Shown: piece after piece, positions 27,480 through 36,006 of the stretch
Position numbering within the stretch: the stretch's first letter is position 1
Layout: the number at the start of each line of letters is the position of its first letter
Origin: Sutcliffiella horikoshii
Lineage (GTDB): Bacteria; Bacillota; Bacilli; Bacillales; Bacillaceae_I
DNA length: 64,000 nt
Direction: 5' to 3'
Assembly: GCF_020524325.1 (NCBI RefSeq)
Contig: NZ_JAIVKY010000006.1
Span: 186,001 to 250,000, forward strand
Translations under genes and position numbers: made by a program
The notes under the pieces: generated by a model
Told to the model about the DNA's origin: nothing
Database searches by the model: none
What the model saw: only the letters and a program-made list of their open reading frames with translations

Positions 27480-27614
27480 TTATATTTATTGGGCGATGAG
27501 CTGAATTGTGTAAGTCGACGGACGCGCTCTTTGAGCAAGGCATGAATGTGGTCGTGCTGTCCCTCGCCTCAATACGCAAAGAAGGCACCTTTTTAGGTGG
27601 CCTTCTTTTTTTTT
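27480..27614 (+). ncRNA. Candidate small RNA, about 120 nt
   Basis: In the 390-base gap between divergent genes, a TTATAT -10-like box (27480-27485) precedes GGGCGATGAG (27491). GGGCGA can pair with TCGCCT at 27564-27569, enclosing a tight GCTC-TTT-GAGC hairpin, and a strong terminator ends the unit at 27578-27614. The segment is more GC-rich than its flanks and has no ribosome binding site or long frame. It ends about 60 bases before the next gene's start. I do not recognise a known family. Confidence 0.4.
27578..27614 (+). terminator. Terminator between the candidate RNA and the Gfo/Idh gene
   Basis: GAAGGC-ACC pairs with GGT-G-GCCTTC (one bulge), loop of about five, followed by eight or more T on the plus strand. 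No protein gene lies upstream on this strand. Confidence 0.8.
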
Positions 27615-27674
27615 GCTACTTTTTCGCCATGTCTGCTATACTGTCTACATCTATTAGAGAAAGAAGGTATTATT

Positions 27675-28661
27675 TTGATACGCTTTGGAGTGATCGGCAC
27701 CAACTGGATAACAGAATCATTTATCAATGCAGCGCAAGAGTCGGAAGATTTCCGTTTAACGGCTGTCTATTCCCGAAAAGAAGAAACAGCAAGGGAGTTT
27801 GGGAATAAATTTAATGTCACTACTACATATACTGATTTGGATGAGTTTACAAGAAGCACCGTAATCGATGCCGTTTATATAGCCAGCCCGAACTCTCTGC
27901 ATGCAAAGCAAGCAATTGCCTGTATGGATCAAGGTAAACATGTGTTATGTGAAAAACCGATAGCATCTAATACTGCTGAATTATCTGAAATGATAGCTGC
28001 AGCAAAAAGAAATAATGTGGTATTGATGGAGGCAATGAAAAGCACCCTGCTTCCGAACTTCTTGGCAGTTAAGGAAAACCTGCACAAAATCGGGAAAATC
28101 AGGCGTTATGTTGGAAGTTACTGTCAGTACTCTTCCCGCTATGATAAATACAAAGAAGGTACAGTACTTAATGCATTCAAGCCCGAGTTTTCCAATGGAG
28201 CTTTAATGGACATTGGTATTTACACCATCTATCCAATGGTGGCATTGTTTGGGAAACCTCAATCTTTGCATGCCATGGCCCATATGTTGGAATCCGGAGT
28301 GGATGGGCAAGGAAGCATCTTGTTCCAGTATGATGGAATGGATGCATCTGTGGCCTACTCCAAAATAGCAAATTCCTACCTTCCGTCCGAAATACAAGGG
28401 GAAGAAGGAACCATCATTTTAGATACGATTCATACACCAGAGAAGATACTGATTAGGTTTAAAGACGGGACAGAGGAAGATATTACGGTCCCTCAAAAGG
28501 GTCAATCTATGTTTTATGAGGCTGAAGAATTTATTCGACTTATTAAAACTGGTGAAAAGGAATCTTCTATTAACTCTCTTAGTGCTTCTCTGCAAACTAT
28601 GGAGTTAATAGAAGAAGCACGCAAACAAATAGGTCTGGTCTATCCAGCGGACCAAAGATAA
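27675..28661 (+). CDS. Gfo/Idh/MocA family oxidoreductase (YulF-like)
   Basis: A 328-residue NAD(P)-dependent oxidoreductase. IRFGVIGTNWI is the Rossmann start and CEKPIAS the family catalytic motif, followed by the beta-sheet substrate domain with MDIGIYTIYP. The start chosen is TTG at 27675 with AAGAAGG seven bases upstream; the open frame begins 78 bases earlier but those codons overlap the terminator T-run. It differs clearly from the paralogue at 12-13 kb. The substrate is unknown. Confidence 0.86.
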   Translation: MIRFGVIGTNWITESFINAAQESEDFRLTAVYSRKEETAREFGNKFNVTTTYTDLDEFTRSTVIDAVYIASPNSLHAKQAIACMDQGKHVLCEKPIASNTAELSEMIAAAKRNNVVLMEAMKSTLLPNFLAVKENLHKIGKIRRYVGSYCQYSSRYDKYKEGTVLNAFKPEFSNGALMDIGIYTIYPMVALFGKPQSLHAMAHMLESGVDGQGSILFQYDGMDASVAYSKIANSYLPSEIQGEEGTIILDTIHTPEKILIRFKDGTEEDITVPQKGQSMFYEAEEFIRLIKTGEKESSINSLSASLQTMELIEEARKQIGLVYPADQR

Positions 28662-28673
28662 CCTATATTCTTG

Positions 28674-28711
28674 AAAGAATCGCCTGTTAGACAAGGGCGG
28701 TTCTTTTTTAT
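28674..28711 (+). terminator. Terminator of the Gfo/Idh gene
   Basis: AAGAATCGCC pairs with GGCGGTTCTT (one G-U), followed by T-run. Confidence 0.75.
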
Positions 28712-28749
28712 TTAGTTTCTTCATTTGAGAATTAACTCAAGGTCAAACA

Positions 28750-29217
28750 ATGAAGACATCTTTCGTTCCTTTTTCGTGATAGAGAGGTTCTCATGGGGCG
28801 GATGAAGACTTCTCTCGTTCCTTTTTTGTGTTAGAGAAGTCCTCATGGGGGTGATGAAGACGTCTCTCGTTTCTTTTTCGTGTTAGAGAAGTCCTCATTG
28901 CACGGATGAAGACGTTTCTCGTTCCTTTTTTGTGTTAGAGAAGTCCTCATGGGGGTGATGAAGACGTCTCTCGTTTCTTTTTCGTGTTAGAGAAGTCTTC
29001 ATTGGGCGGATGAAGACGTTTCTCGTTCCTTTTTTGTGTTAGAGAAGTCTTCATTGGGCGGATGAAGACGTCTCTCGTTTCTTTTTTGTGTTAGAGAAGT
29101 CCTCATTGTACGGATGAAGACGTCTCTCGTTTCTTTTTTGTGTTAGAGAAGTCCTCATTGCACGGATGAAGACTTCTCTCGTTCCTTTTTTGTGTTAGAG
29201 AAGTCCTCAGTGGTGCA
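28750..29217. repeat. 52-bp repeat array D (9 units)
   Basis: Nine units start every 52 bp from 28750 to 29166. A unit opens with ATGAAGACKTCTCT and carries AGAGAAGTCYTCAT at bases 32-45, a stem of up to 14 bp around a 17-base T-rich loop, then a 7-base spacer. A loose extra 3' arm (AGGTCTTCAT) lies at 29233-29242. Neighbouring units differ at only a few bases. The array lies between two plus-strand genes, just after a terminator. It fills most of a 690-base gap. Confidence 0.95.
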
Positions 29218-29356
29218 ACATCGAAGGGAGACAGGTCTTCATAATTACCACAACAATAAGCAATGGATTAAATTTCAATTTTTTAACAAAAAAACCCCTA
29301 CCTTTTCCACTCAAGTATTGGTAAAGTAAGAGGTATAAAAAATAAAGGAGTGTGCC

Positions 29357-30274
29357 ATGATATATAAACCTCGGACTATACCTCGCGAGTTAGAAGTTTA
29401 TCAATTACTTAATTCTCGCAAAAATCTACTAGATAATGAGAGGAAGCACCTTTATGCCCTTCAAAAAGGGTACGAGGGAGAATTGCTATTTGATAACTTG
29501 ACTTCTTCAGTTATTAAAGCCGAATGTCTCATTCTCAACGACTTACTTCTTCCCCACAACAAAAACACTTTTCAAATCGACTCACTGATCATTCTTCCAG
29601 AGACCATTTACATAATTGAAGTGAAAAATTTCGAAGGGGATTATTTTTATGAACAAGACCGCCTCTTTACAAGGGTTCCACCACATACTGAAGTAACCAA
29701 CCCGCTTATTCAACTTAATAGAAGTGAATCTTTGTTCCGACAACTGTTACAACAGCTCGGTAATGATATGACTATTCAATCATACGTAGTTTTTGTAAAC
29801 CCCGAATTCACGCTATACCAAGCACCCATTAACAAGCAAATCGTGTACCCAGGTCAGATTAATAGATTCCTAAAGAGCATACGTACTATGTCTTCAACAC
29901 TAGATAATAACCACTTCGAACTTGCAGATAAACTTAAGTCCCTTCATAACCCTATTGCTCCATTCTATTTTCCACCTTCTTATCAATATGAGGAGCTACA
30001 AAAAGGTTTGCCTTGTTCGTATTGTGACGCGTTAGAATTTACTATTAAGGGACCTTACTGTTATTGTTTGGTGTGCTCAAAAAAAGAATCAATTGAAAAA
30101 CGTATTCTACGAATTGTTCATCATTTTACTATGCTGTTTCCTGAAATGAAAATAACTACAAATGCGATTTTTGACTGGGGTAATGGGAAACTTGCAAAGC
30201 GGGTGATCAGGCGAGTGCTTCAAAAGCATTTGAATACAAAAGGTGTACATCAGTGGAGTTATTATGAGTTTTGA
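29357..30274 (+). CDS. NERD domain protein with C-terminal zinc ribbon
   Basis: A 305-residue protein with a nuclease-related (NERD) domain in the N-terminal half: GYEGELLFDNL, then FQIDSLIILPETIYIIEVKN holds the D...EVK core shared with restriction-endonuclease-fold enzymes. The C-terminal part has two CxxC-type pairs (CSYC about 219 and CLVC about 237), a likely zinc ribbon. Similar Bacillus proteins are common but uncharacterised. AAAGGAG precedes the ATG. The gene is enclosed by two of the largest 52-bp repeat arrays. Confidence 0.82.
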   Translation: MIYKPRTIPRELEVYQLLNSRKNLLDNERKHLYALQKGYEGELLFDNLTSSVIKAECLILNDLLLPHNKNTFQIDSLIILPETIYIIEVKNFEGDYFYEQDRLFTRVPPHTEVTNPLIQLNRSESLFRQLLQQLGNDMTIQSYVVFVNPEFTLYQAPINKQIVYPGQINRFLKSIRTMSSTLDNNHFELADKLKSLHNPIAPFYFPPSYQYEELQKGLPCSYCDALEFTIKGPYCYCLVCSKKESIEKRILRIVHHFTMLFPEMKITTNAIFDWGNGKLAKRVIRRVLQKHLNTKGVHQWSYYEF

Positions 30275-30381
30275 GAATGTGCGGTAATTATATATGTTTT
30301 TAGAAGTAAGCGAGGGTGGAGATTAATCCATCTTCGCTTTTTATGTGCTAAAACACCACTTTATTTAACTTACAATTAGAG

Positions 30382-31018
30382 ATGAAGATCTCAGTGAAAC
30401 CGATGTCAGGATAGACAGGTCCTCATCGCACGGATGAAGACTTCTCTCGTTCCCTTTCCGCCAGAGAGCGGTCCTCATCGCACGGATGAAGACTTCTCTC
30501 GTTCCCTTTCCGCCAGAGAGCGGTCCTCATTGCACACATGAAGACTTCCCCTGTTCCCTTTCCGCCAGAGAGCGGTCCTCATTGCACACATGAAGACTTC
30601 CCCTGTTCCTTTTCCACCCAAGAGAAGTCCTCATCGCACGCATGAAGACTTCTCCCATGCCCTTTTCACCCAAGAGAAGTCCTCATCGCACACATGAAGA
30701 CTTCCCCTGTTCCTTTTTCACCCAAGAAAGGTCCTCATCGCACGAATGAAGACTTCCCCTGTTCCTTTTCACCCAAGAGAAGTCCTCATCGCACACATGA
30801 AGACTTCCCCTGTTCCATTTCCACCCAAGAGAAGTCCTCATCGCACGCATGAAGACTTCTCCCATGCCCTTTTCACCCAAGAGAAGTCCTCATCGCACGA
30901 ATGAAGACTTCCCCTGTTCCCTTTTCACCCAAGAAAGGTCCTCATCGCACGCATGAAGACATCCAACTTACCTTTTCCACCCTAGAGAAGTCCTCATCGT
31001 CAGAATGAAAGTCTTCCC
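30382..31018. repeat. 52-bp repeat array E (12 units plus a partial)
   Basis: Units start at 30382, 30434, 30486, 30538, 30590, 30642, 30694, 30746, 30797, 30849, 30901 and 30953, with a decayed half-unit at 31005. All steps are 52 bp except one of 51. A unit opens with ATGAAGACTTC, and the 3' arm is GGTCCTCAT or AAGTCCTCAT. The middle reads CCTTTTCACCCAAG in most units and CCTTTCCGCCAGAG in the first few, so two subtypes form blocks. It is the longest array, between the NERD gene and cotW. Confidence 0.95.
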
Positions 31019-31178
31019 CTTCAGCACGGGCCAATCAAAATCTATCGTTTAATTAATAGATTTTTTACGCCTATTTTACTAAATCTATCAAAAATGGACG
31101 TTTGCTAGAGGACAGGCGTCCACTCTCTTCTCTAGTAAATTCATAGTATGTGGTAGATAAGAAAAAGGGGGTGTAAGA

Positions 31179-31388
31179 ATGGCAGATAGCAAAGATATGC
31201 AACGAGAGATTTCAAAACTCACCCAGGCAACAACAAACATGATGCTTCAAAATGTTTTAAAGAAACACAATGTGAAACTAAGTGGAGATAAAATCTCCAA
31301 AGAGCAAAAAGCGCAACTGAAGAAATTGGTTGCAGACATCCAAGATTCTTTCGGGAAAATGGAAAAACTTCAAAAAGAAGAAAAATAA
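31179..31388 (+). CDS. cotW: Spore coat protein W family
   Basis: A 69-residue, highly charged helical protein. NMMLQNVLKKHNVKLS followed by a Lys/Glu-rich helix (KEQKAQLKKLVADIQ) matches the pattern I recall for Bacillus subtilis CotW, though it lacks the basic C-terminal tail of that longer protein. CotW lies in the insoluble fraction of the outer coat with CotX, CotY and CotZ. AAAGGGGGTG precedes the ATG. CATAGTATG about 40 bases upstream resembles a sigma-K -10 (CATAnnnTA) with one mismatch. It is followed 27 bases later by a CotX-type gene. Confidence 0.7.
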   Translation: MADSKDMQREISKLTQATTNMMLQNVLKKHNVKLSGDKISKEQKAQLKKLVADIQDSFGKMEKLQKEEK

Positions 31389-31415
31389 AAAATTTTAAAC
31401 TGGGGGATTTAAATA

Positions 31416-31883
31416 ATGAGTAAAGATTGGTTATTCGGTGGAAGAAGCTGCGGATATGACAATGATGGCTGGAGCGCATTGGCAGAAGGAAGCAGACATC
31501 CACTTGACAATGATGGTGTAGCTCAAGAAGCTGACCAAGTGAACAAAATGATTCAAAAATCTTATGAGCAAATTATTATCAAGGATTCAGCGGATGTTGA
31601 AGTTACAACAACTGACACAAAGATTGCTTTATCCTTGCAAGCAGCGATCCAAGCTGCAATCGCTTTGGTTATCAGCGTAAGCATTGCGGACAGCAACAAA
31701 GCTGAGCAAGTAATCCAAGAGTTGCTTCAAAGCTCCAAATCCGTACAAGTAAGCCGCCAACAAACGTATATTTCAAACTCTCGTGGTGTAAGAGTAACAA
31801 CTACTGACACGGACCTAGTACTAAACATCCAACTACTTCTTCAACTATTGATTGCACTTGTTGTAGCTATAGACATCTTATAA
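31416..31883 (+). CDS. cotX: Spore coat protein X family
   Basis: A 155-residue spore coat protein with a duplicated CotX-type domain: DVEVTTTDTKIALSLQAAIQ (residue about 60) is repeated as RVTTTDTDLVLNIQLLLQ (about 128), each followed by a strongly hydrophobic segment. This is the signature of CotX/CotV proteins of the insoluble outer coat or crust. The N-terminal 45 residues are variable and acidic. GGGGG precedes the ATG. With cotW it forms a probable two-gene sporulation operon; cotY and cotZ partners are not in the window. Confidence 0.85.
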   Translation: MSKDWLFGGRSCGYDNDGWSALAEGSRHPLDNDGVAQEADQVNKMIQKSYEQIIIKDSADVEVTTTDTKIALSLQAAIQAAIALVISVSIADSNKAEQVIQELLQSSKSVQVSRQQTYISNSRGVRVTTTDTDLVLNIQLLLQLLIALVVAIDIL

Positions 31884-32199
31884 TATTGCTGAAGACTTGC
31901 CCGCTTCAGCAACAACACTCCAAAAAAACGCCTGCCATGCAACACTCCTTCTTATCTAATGTGCCGGAAAACACCTACAATTCCTGCCAAAGCATATCAT
32001 AGCCTCCTTGCTATACCCATCTTACACCACACCTACAAATAGTGCGTAAAATAGAAGACCATAAAGATGGTCTTCTTTTTATTTGCTGAAATATCAAATC
32101 TAGTCTTTTGCCTAGTTTTCTTAAAAACACTCGCAAATCAAATACTCTCTCATAAGATAGTGTAGTTAAAAAACCTATCTTAAATAAAGGAGTCAAGTT
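31884..32199. other. Gap after cotX: hairpins only
   Basis: The 316-base gap holds a 9-bp hairpin (TTGCTGAAG/CTTCAGCAA, 31887-31913) just after cotX without a T-run, and a true terminator at 32053-32080. No gene was seen; an opposite-strand frame here lacks a ribosome binding site. Confidence 0.6.
32053..32080 (+). terminator. Terminator downstream of cotX
   Basis: A 10-bp stem AGAAGACCAT/ATGGTCTTCT with an AAAG loop and T-run. The arms share GAAGAC with the 52-bp repeats but no 52-bp copies surround it. Confidence 0.8.
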
Positions 32200-33054
32200 A
32201 TGAGGGACAAAAGTAATAACCTGCTTCCCACCCCTAAATTATTCCATCACACGAAATCCGTTATGTCTAACCAGCAGGAATTTCGAAGAAACTATTTAGA
32301 AGATATTTTAAAACAACAGGAAGAAACGAACTTGACTGTTTCTAGAACAGTTAACAAGATTAATGATAATTTACAACAAAGTATATCTATACAGGATAAA
32401 AATCATCAACTTCTGTTAGATAAGTTATACTCCCAGGAAAAAGTTCAAAAAACTTTATCCGAAATGATAACCACTCAAGACTCAAATGTTCGGCAGTTGT
32501 ATGACAAAGTACTTGTACACGAAAAAAATCATGAAGAACTTCAAGAAAATATCGCATCAAATGAAGAAAGCAGTAAGAAAGTAGAGCAAAGACTGGATAA
32601 ATTAGAAGTGTCATTGGAAGAAGAAAAACTTTTGAGTCAAGCTACAATAGATCAGTTGGCATTCCAAGAAGACCTGACAAGAGGCATACACACCAAGTTA
32701 GAGAAATATGAAGAGTTGTATGCAGACCTTCAATCAACATTACATGATCAGGAACATTTTTACCAAGAAATAAACAATAAATTACAGGTTCAAGAAATGT
32801 TTCACAAGTCGGTAATGGAGCGAATGGACAGCCAAGATATTGCCTCCCAGAAAATTGCCGATCAGCTTAATACCTTAAGACAAACATTAGTGGACAAATT
32901 GGAAAACGCCATTTCGTCCATTGACAGTAAATATAAGCAAACACTCCACTATTTAAGTGGAAGTATGAGCGGATTAAAAGAAAGAATTATTCAAAAGGCT
33001 CCGGTTGAAAATACAAACAATGAAATGAAAAAAGTAGAAGTGAAACAAGAGTAG
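32200..33054 (+). CDS. Coiled-coil protein with 14-residue repeats
   Basis: A 284-residue, almost wholly helical protein I cannot assign. A 14-residue repeat beginning with Q[ED] or an equivalent polar pair recurs at residues 65, 79, 93, 107 and 121 and, after a 35-residue break, at 156, 170, 184, 198 and 212. Fourteen residues are two heptads, so it should form a long rod. There is no signal peptide, membrane segment or cysteine. The last 30 residues are basic. AAAGGAG precedes the ATG. Its place beside cotWX suggests a spore-related or structural role, but this is inference from position alone. Confidence 0.75.
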   Translation: MRDKSNNLLPTPKLFHHTKSVMSNQQEFRRNYLEDILKQQEETNLTVSRTVNKINDNLQQSISIQDKNHQLLLDKLYSQEKVQKTLSEMITTQDSNVRQLYDKVLVHEKNHEELQENIASNEESSKKVEQRLDKLEVSLEEEKLLSQATIDQLAFQEDLTRGIHTKLEKYEELYADLQSTLHDQEHFYQEINNKLQVQEMFHKSVMERMDSQDIASQKIADQLNTLRQTLVDKLENAISSIDSKYKQTLHYLSGSMSGLKERIIQKAPVENTNNEMKKVEVKQE

Positions 33055-33076
33055 TTTTCGGACTGCTCTTTTTTTC
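33047..33076 (+). terminator. Terminator of the coiled-coil gene
   Basis: AAGAGTAGT/ACTGCTCTT (one G-U) with a six-base loop and T-run. The 5' arm overlaps the stop codon. Confidence 0.75.
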
Positions 33077-33147
33077 GTTTGATTTTTCTGAACATTCATA
33101 CTAATATTTAACTAGCACTTACTTTTTCTATTATGGAGGTTTGGACG

Positions 33148-34788
33148 ATGGCAGAGTTAGTACATAAAACAATAGGTAATCTATTGGATGAAACCGTATC
33201 ACGTTACCCTGATAAAGAAGCTGTAGTGTATGTGGAAACAGGATTGCGTTATAGTTATAAAGAATTTCAGCAAATCTGTAACCAAGTAGCAAAAGGGCTA
33301 ATGAATCTAGGAATTAAAAAAGGTGATCATATTGCGGTTTGGGCTTCGAATAAACCAGAATGGCTAATAACCCAATACGCGAGTGCAAAAATTGGTGCCG
33401 TTTTAGTAACAGTAAATACTAGCTATCAATCAAAGGAACTCGAATATCTGTTACGCCAATCAGAATCCACCACCCTTCTTCTTATGAACAATTTTAAAGG
33501 AGTCAGCTATTTGGACATGCTTCAAGAATTATGTCCTGAACTTACGAATTGTGTCCCTGGAGAACTTACATCTACTTGTTTACCAAAGTTAAAGAATGTT
33601 ATTTTCATGGGCAACGATAGTCACCCGGGTATGTTCACTTGGGATGACATATTGAATAATTCATCAACTATTTCAGATGAGGAATTACTGGCCAGACAAA
33701 ACAGTACAAACTATGAAGATGTCATCAACATGCAATATACATCTGGAACAACAGGATTTCCAAAAGGAGTCATGCTTACCCACTCCAACATTATCAACAA
33801 TGCAATCAATGTTGCCGAATGCCAAAAGCTTACTGCTGAAGATAGAATATGCATTCCAGTTCCTTTTTTCCACTGCTTTGGATGTGTGATGGGCACATTG
33901 GCTGCTGTAGCAACAGGAGCCACGATGGTCCCTCTTGTTATGTTTGATCCACTATTAGTTCTGAAAGCTGTCGAACAAGAAAAATGTACAGCGCTTTATG
34001 GAGTTCCAACCATGTTCATCGCGGAACTAAACCACCCGGATTTTGAAAAATACGATTTATCTAGTTTACGAACCGGTATTATGGCAGGATCACCATGTCC
34101 GACAGAAATAATGAAGAGGGTGGTTCATGATATGGGAGCAAGAGAAATTACGATTGCATACGGGCAAACGGAAGCCTCCCCCGTTATTACACAAACAAGA
34201 CCGTATGACAGCATTGAGAGGCGCGTATCCACTGTTGGAAGCGCTTTAGATAATGTGGAAGTGAAAATTATTGATCCTACAACTGGCGAATCTGTGCCAA
34301 ATGGAGTCCAGGGCGAGCTTTGTTCAAGAGGTTACCTTGTTATGAAAGGCTACTATAATATGGAAGAACAAACGAAAGATGCCATTGATAGTGAAGGCTG
34401 GCTTCATACAGGGGACCTCGCGACAATGGATGATGACGGATATGTCGTCATTACAGGTAGACTAAAAGATATGATAATTAGAGGTGGAGAGAATATTTAT
34501 CCACGGGAGATTGAGGAATTTTTATATTCACATCCGAAAATTTTTGATGTTCAAATTGTAGGAGTCCCAGATGAAAAGTTCGGCGAACAGGTTGCAGCAT
34601 TTATTAAAGTTAAACCGGGCGAAAGTTTAAACAGCCAAGAAGTCAAAGAATATTGCACTGGAAAAATATCTAAATATAAGATCCCTTACTATGTAGAGAT
34701 TGTAGACGAGTATCCAATGACCGCATCGGGGAAAATTCAAAAATACAAACTCAGAGAATATGCAGTAAATACACTTGTGAAAATATAA
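33148..34788 (+). CDS. AMP-binding acyl-CoA synthetase (YngI-like)
   Basis: A 546-residue adenylate-forming enzyme activating a fatty or other carboxylic acid to its CoA ester. The phosphate loop is [11 protein letters not shown], the A5 motif is YGQTE, and the C-terminal [21 protein letters not shown] and [11 protein letters not shown] motifs carry the hinge Asp, the A8 loop and the catalytic Lys. Overall it resembles medium/long-chain acyl-CoA synthetases such as YngI. The start has GGAGG seven bases upstream; the earlier in-frame ATG sits on that site. Chain-length preference is not predictable. Confidence 0.88.
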   Translation: MAELVHKTIGNLLDETVSRYPDKEAVVYVETGLRYSYKEFQQICNQVAKGLMNLGIKKGDHIAVWASNKPEWLITQYASAKIGAVLVTVNTSYQSKELEYLLRQSESTTLLLMNNFKGVSYLDMLQELCPELTNCVPGELTSTCLPKLKNVIFMGNDSHPGMFTWDDILNNSSTISDEELLARQNSTNYEDVINMQYTSGTTGFPKGVMLTHSNIINNAINVAECQKLTAEDRICIPVPFFHCFGCVMGTLAAVATGATMVPLVMFDPLLVLKAVEQEKCTALYGVPTMFIAELNHPDFEKYDLSSLRTGIMAGSPCPTEIMKRVVHDMGAREITIAYGQTEASPVITQTRPYDSIERRVSTVGSALDNVEVKIIDPTTGESVPNGVQGELCSRGYLVMKGYYNMEEQTKDAIDSEGWLHTGDLATMDDDGYVVITGRLKDMIIRGGENIYPREIEEFLYSHPKIFDVQIVGVPDEKFGEQVAAFIKVKPGESLNSQEVKEYCTGKISKYKIPYYVEIVDEYPMTASGKIQKYKLREYAVNTLVKI

Positions 34789-34820
34789 AACGGTAAGGGG
34801 GAGATCCCCTTACCGTTTTA
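34787..34820. terminator. Bidirectional terminator
   Basis: AAACGGTAAGGGG pairs with CCCCTTACCGTTT, between convergent genes, with T-rich and A-rich flanks. Confidence 0.85.
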
Positions 34821-35849
34821 TTTTCTAGATTGCACTATCGCATTAACCGTACTAATAACTGTCTCCATATCCCCTCTGCTCACATCAAAATGAGATGTAA
34901 GTCGTACAAGCGTAGGTCCAAACGTAACAGCCAAAACACCATTCTCTTTTAACGCTTGTACAAATTGTTCTGCCTTCATGCCCAAGTCGGATACATCTAC
35001 TACCACAATATTCGTATCAACGGAATTAACTATTCTCAAAGGGCTTATTTCTCTTAATCCATCCGCCAGAAATTTAGCATTTTCATGATCTTCTGAAAGT
35101 CTTTCAGTCATTTGGGTTAAAGCAATTAAACCCGGTGCCGCAATGATCCCTACTTGCCTCAATCCCCCGCCAAGACGCTTTCTCCACTTTCTTGCTTTTT
35201 TAATAAATTCGTTAGAGCCGGCAATGATTGAACCAACCGGTGCACCCAACCCTTTAGACAAACATATTTGTACCGTATCGCAATGTTTGGTGAACTCTTG
35301 TATTGGTATCCCCGAACTTGCAGCGGCGTTAAATAGTCGCGCACCATCCACATGGACAGGTATAGAATATCTTTGTGCCACTTCATAGATTTCTGCCATG
35401 TTGGAAACTGGCACCACTGCCCCACCTGCGCGATTATGTGTATTTTCTATACAAATCAAACCGGTTTCAGGAAAGTGTTGATCCTCCCCGCGAATAGCAG
35501 ACTCCACATCTTGAGGATTCATCATCCCGTTAACGCCGGGAATGGTTCTTGTTTGGACTCCTGCCAATGCGGCAACTGCACCAGATTCGTAATAAAAAAT
35601 ATGAGACTCTTCTTCTAGTAATATCTCATTTCCTGGACTACAATGCGTCAACACCGCAATTTGGTTTCCTTGTGTCCCGCTCGTAACGAATAGTGCCGCT
35701 TCTTTTCCTAATATTTCTGCTGCTTTTTCTTCCAATCGCGTTACTGTCGGATCTTCTCCGTATACGTCATCTCCCACCTCTGCTTCATAGGAGGCTTTTC
35801 TCATTTCCTCTGTTGGTTTTGTTACAGTATCACTTCTTACATCAATCAT
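34818..35849 (-). CDS. ltaE: Low-specificity L-threonine aldolase
   Basis: A 343-residue fold-type I PLP enzyme of the threonine aldolase family, splitting threonine or allo-threonine into glycine and acetaldehyde. DVRSDTVTKPTEEMR is the typical N-terminus, HVDGARLFNAAA the cofactor-binding Asp region and CLSKGLGAPVGS contains the PLP lysine. Length matches GlyA-independent aldolases. AAGGGA precedes the ATG. It is monocistronic and convergent with the acyl-CoA synthetase. Confidence 0.88.
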   Translation of the reverse strand: MIDVRSDTVTKPTEEMRKASYEAEVGDDVYGEDPTVTRLEEKAAEILGKEAALFVTSGTQGNQIAVLTHCSPGNEILLEEESHIFYYESGAVAALAGVQTRTIPGVNGMMNPQDVESAIRGEDQHFPETGLICIENTHNRAGGAVVPVSNMAEIYEVAQRYSIPVHVDGARLFNAAASSGIPIQEFTKHCDTVQICLSKGLGAPVGSIIAGSNEFIKKARKWRKRLGGGLRQVGIIAAPGLIALTQMTERLSEDHENAKFLADGLREISPLRIVNSVDTNIVVVDVSDLGMKAEQFVQALKENGVLAVTFGPTLVRLTSHFDVSRGDMETVISTVNAIVQSRK

Positions 35850-36006
35850 AATGACAATTCCCTTCTGTTTTTCTTTCAGTTTAACAGAATCCTATTTATT
35901 TCGCATTCCGTAAAATAATTCACCACTCACCCGCATTCACGTGCTATGATATTTTACATACAAATGTTGGCATTCAATATTATCATCGAAGGAGTTATAA
36001 ATATTT

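Noticed and set aside
27491-27560. Fluoride riboswitch, suggested by GGGCGATGAG
   Set aside because: Only the first ten bases resemble it. The pseudoknot partners and the later conserved bases are missing, and the next gene is not a fluoride exporter.
30683-30880. Minus-strand open frame with repeated CDEDxSW units
   Set aside because: It is the translation of 52-bp array E. The period is not a multiple of three, so the repeat unit shifts frame, and there is no ribosome binding site.
32053-32080. A further unit of the 52-bp repeat family (GAAGACCAT hairpin)
   Set aside because: It shares only GAAGAC/GTCTTC, has a four-base loop and a T-run, so it is an ordinary terminator.
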